Assembly: GCA_900544115.1 (NCBI GenBank)
Contig: UQTW01000003.1
Span: 1 to 64,000 of the forward strand
Source of the DNA: an uncultured Collinsella sp.
GTDB lineage: Bacteria > Actinomycetota > Coriobacteriia > Coriobacteriales > Coriobacteriaceae
DNA: 64,000 nucleotides
Direction of reading: 5' to 3'
Positions 62,836-64,000 of the stretch are shown piece by piece. The notes beneath the pieces are model-generated. The model was not told the DNA's origin. It did not search any database and saw nothing but the letters and a program-made list of their open reading frames with translations. Position numbers and translations under genes: made by a program. Within the stretch, counting starts at the first letter, position 1, and each line of letters starts with the position of its first letter.

Positions 62836-64000
62836 ATGAGCGAGCAGACCATCGGTACTACATGTGTTCAGGGCGGCTATCACCCGGGCGACGCGGAGCC
62901 GCGCCAGGTGCCCATCTACCAGTCCACCACGTGGAAGTACGACACGTCCGAGCACATGGGCAAGCTGTTTGACCTGGAGGAGTCTGGTTACTTCTACAGC
63001 CGTCTGCAGAATCCCACGTGCGATCTGGTTGCCGCCAAGATCTGCGAGATGGAGGGCGGCACCGCTGCGATGCTCACGAGTTCGGGCATGGCCGCGAACT
63101 TCCTCGCGATCTTTAACGTGGCCGGTGCCGGTGATCACGTGGTCGCGAGCTCTGCTATCTACGGCGGTACGTATAACCTGCTCGCCCACACCATGGGCCG
63201 CATGGGCGTGGCTTGCACGTTTGTCGCCCCCGACTGCACCGATGAGGAGCTGGAGGCAGCCTTTGAGCCCAATACCAAGCTCGTCTTTGGCGAGACGATT
63301 GCCAACCCCGCCCTTGCCGTGCTCGATATTGAGCGCTTTGCCAAGGCCGCGCATGACCACGGCGTGCCGCTGATGGTCGACAACACCTTCCCGACGCCCG
63401 TGATGTGCCGTCCCTTTGAGTGGGGCGCCGACATCGTCACGCACTCTACCACCAAGTACATGGATGGGCATGCGGCCTACCTGGGTGGCGTGATCGTCGA
63501 CCACGGCCAGTTTGACTGGATGGCCCATGCAGACAAGTTCCCGGGTCTCACCACGCCCGACGAGAGCTATCACGGCGTGACCTATGCCGAGAAGTTCGGT
63601 CGCGAGGGTGCCTTCATTACCAAGGCAACCGCTCAGCTCATGCGCGACCTCGGCCCCATGCAGAACCCGCAGGCGGCGTTTTTCCTGAATAGCTCGCTCG
63701 AGAGCCTGCATGTGCGTATGCCGCGTCATTGTGAGAACGGCCTGGCCGTTGCTAAGTTCCTGCAGAGCCATCCCAAGGTGCGCTTTGTGAGCTATCCGGG
63801 CCTGGAGGGCGATAAGTACTATGACCTGGCTCAGAAGTACATGCCCAACGGTACCTGCGGCGTCGTGAGCTTTGGCTTTAACGGTGGTCGCGCGGCGGCC
63901 GAGACCTTTATGAAGAGCCTTAAACTCGCCCAGATCGCCACGCATGTGGCCGATGCTCGCACCTGCTGCCTGCATCCCGCTAACGCCACGCACCGTCAGA
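62836..64000 (+). CDS. Cys/Met metabolism PLP-dependent enzyme (O-acetylhomoserine sulfhydrylase type), partial
   Basis: 388 codons visible; the frame runs off the window end. Starts MSEQTIGTTCVQGGYHPGDA. QVPIYQSTTWKYDTSEHMGK, FYSRLQNPTCDLVAAKICEM, MLTSSGMAANFLAIFNVAGA, VDNTFPTPVMCRPFEWGADI and VTHSTTKYMDGHAAYLGGVI (PLP-binding Lys in TTK) fit O-acetylhomoserine aminocarboxypropyltransferase or methionine gamma-lyase. Homologues use O-acetylhomoserine plus sulfide to make homocysteine. AAGGGAGTTGGAT precedes the ATG. Confidence 0.9.
   Translation, partial: MSEQTIGTTCVQGGYHPGDAEPRQVPIYQSTTWKYDTSEHMGKLFDLEESGYFYSRLQNPTCDLVAAKICEMEGGTAAMLTSSGMAANFLAIFNVAGAGDHVVASSAIYGGTYNLLAHTMGRMGVACTFVAPDCTDEELEAAFEPNTKLVFGETIANPALAVLDIERFAKAAHDHGVPLMVDNTFPTPVMCRPFEWGADIVTHSTTKYMDGHAAYLGGVIVDHGQFDWMAHADKFPGLTTPDESYHGVTYAEKFGREGAFITKATAQLMRDLGPMQNPQAAFFLNSSLESLHVRMPRHCENGLAVAKFLQSHPKVRFVSYPGLEGDKYYDLAQKYMPNGTCGVVSFGFNGGRAAAETFMKSLKLAQIATHVADARTCCLHPANATHRQ

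Overview
The window looks like a chromosome segment of a high-GC Coriobacteriia gut actinobacterium, probably Collinsella or a close relative. That assignment is inferred from gene content and protein style; no 16S gene is present. About 27.4 kb is ordinary chromosome and about 36.6 kb (5477-42102) is an integrated siphovirus prophage.

Left flank (1-5476): a phosphate pair (PhoU-like DUF47 protein and Pit transporter), a small unknown gene, a Bax-inhibitor-1 membrane protein, a PARG-like macrodomain protein, an SGNH hydrolase and a repeat-rich spacer. Right flank (42103-64000): thiD and thiC with a TPP riboswitch, yaaA, an M18 aminopeptidase, polA, argG behind what looks like an arginine leader-peptide attenuator, argH, ndk, rpiB, an L-cysteine desulfidase, two HAD phosphatases, rpsA, the RNase P RNA, a YigZ protein, a C_GCAxxG_C_C protein and the start of a Cys/Met PLP enzyme.

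Prophage layout. A tyrosine integrase, a small peptide gene, an unknown gene and a CI-like repressor run leftward. A Cro-like gene and a long early operon run rightward: SPFH membrane protein, RusA, Bet recombinase, DUF1351 protein, mIHF-like protein, SSB, a replication protein with an embedded repeat-rich origin candidate, and many small zinc-ribbon genes joined by 1-20 nt overlaps. A terminator and a 74-nt inverted repeat (cos candidate) precede the late genes: small and large terminase, portal, tail-fibre module with a diversity-generating retroelement (DGR), MuF head protein with a toxin tail and its immunity gene, scaffold, P22-type coat protein, connectors, tail tube, frameshifted tail chaperones, tape measure, baseplate and fibre proteins, holin and amidase. 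The phage entered at the 3' end of thiD and restores its last codons.

Most interesting points. (1) The DGR is exceptionally clear: a 113-bp template and variable repeat differ at 17 positions, every one an adenine in the template, yet its reverse transcriptase gene carries an in-frame TAA. (2) The MuF capsid-associated protein ends in a Tox-PL (papain-fold deamidase-like) domain and is followed directly by an Imm35-like immunity gene. (3) argG is preceded by a 24-codon leader with six Arg codons in its last ten, ending in three CGA codons before the stop, followed by a terminator-like hairpin. (4) A long inverted repeat with a GC-rich 10-nt centre sits just before the small terminase gene.
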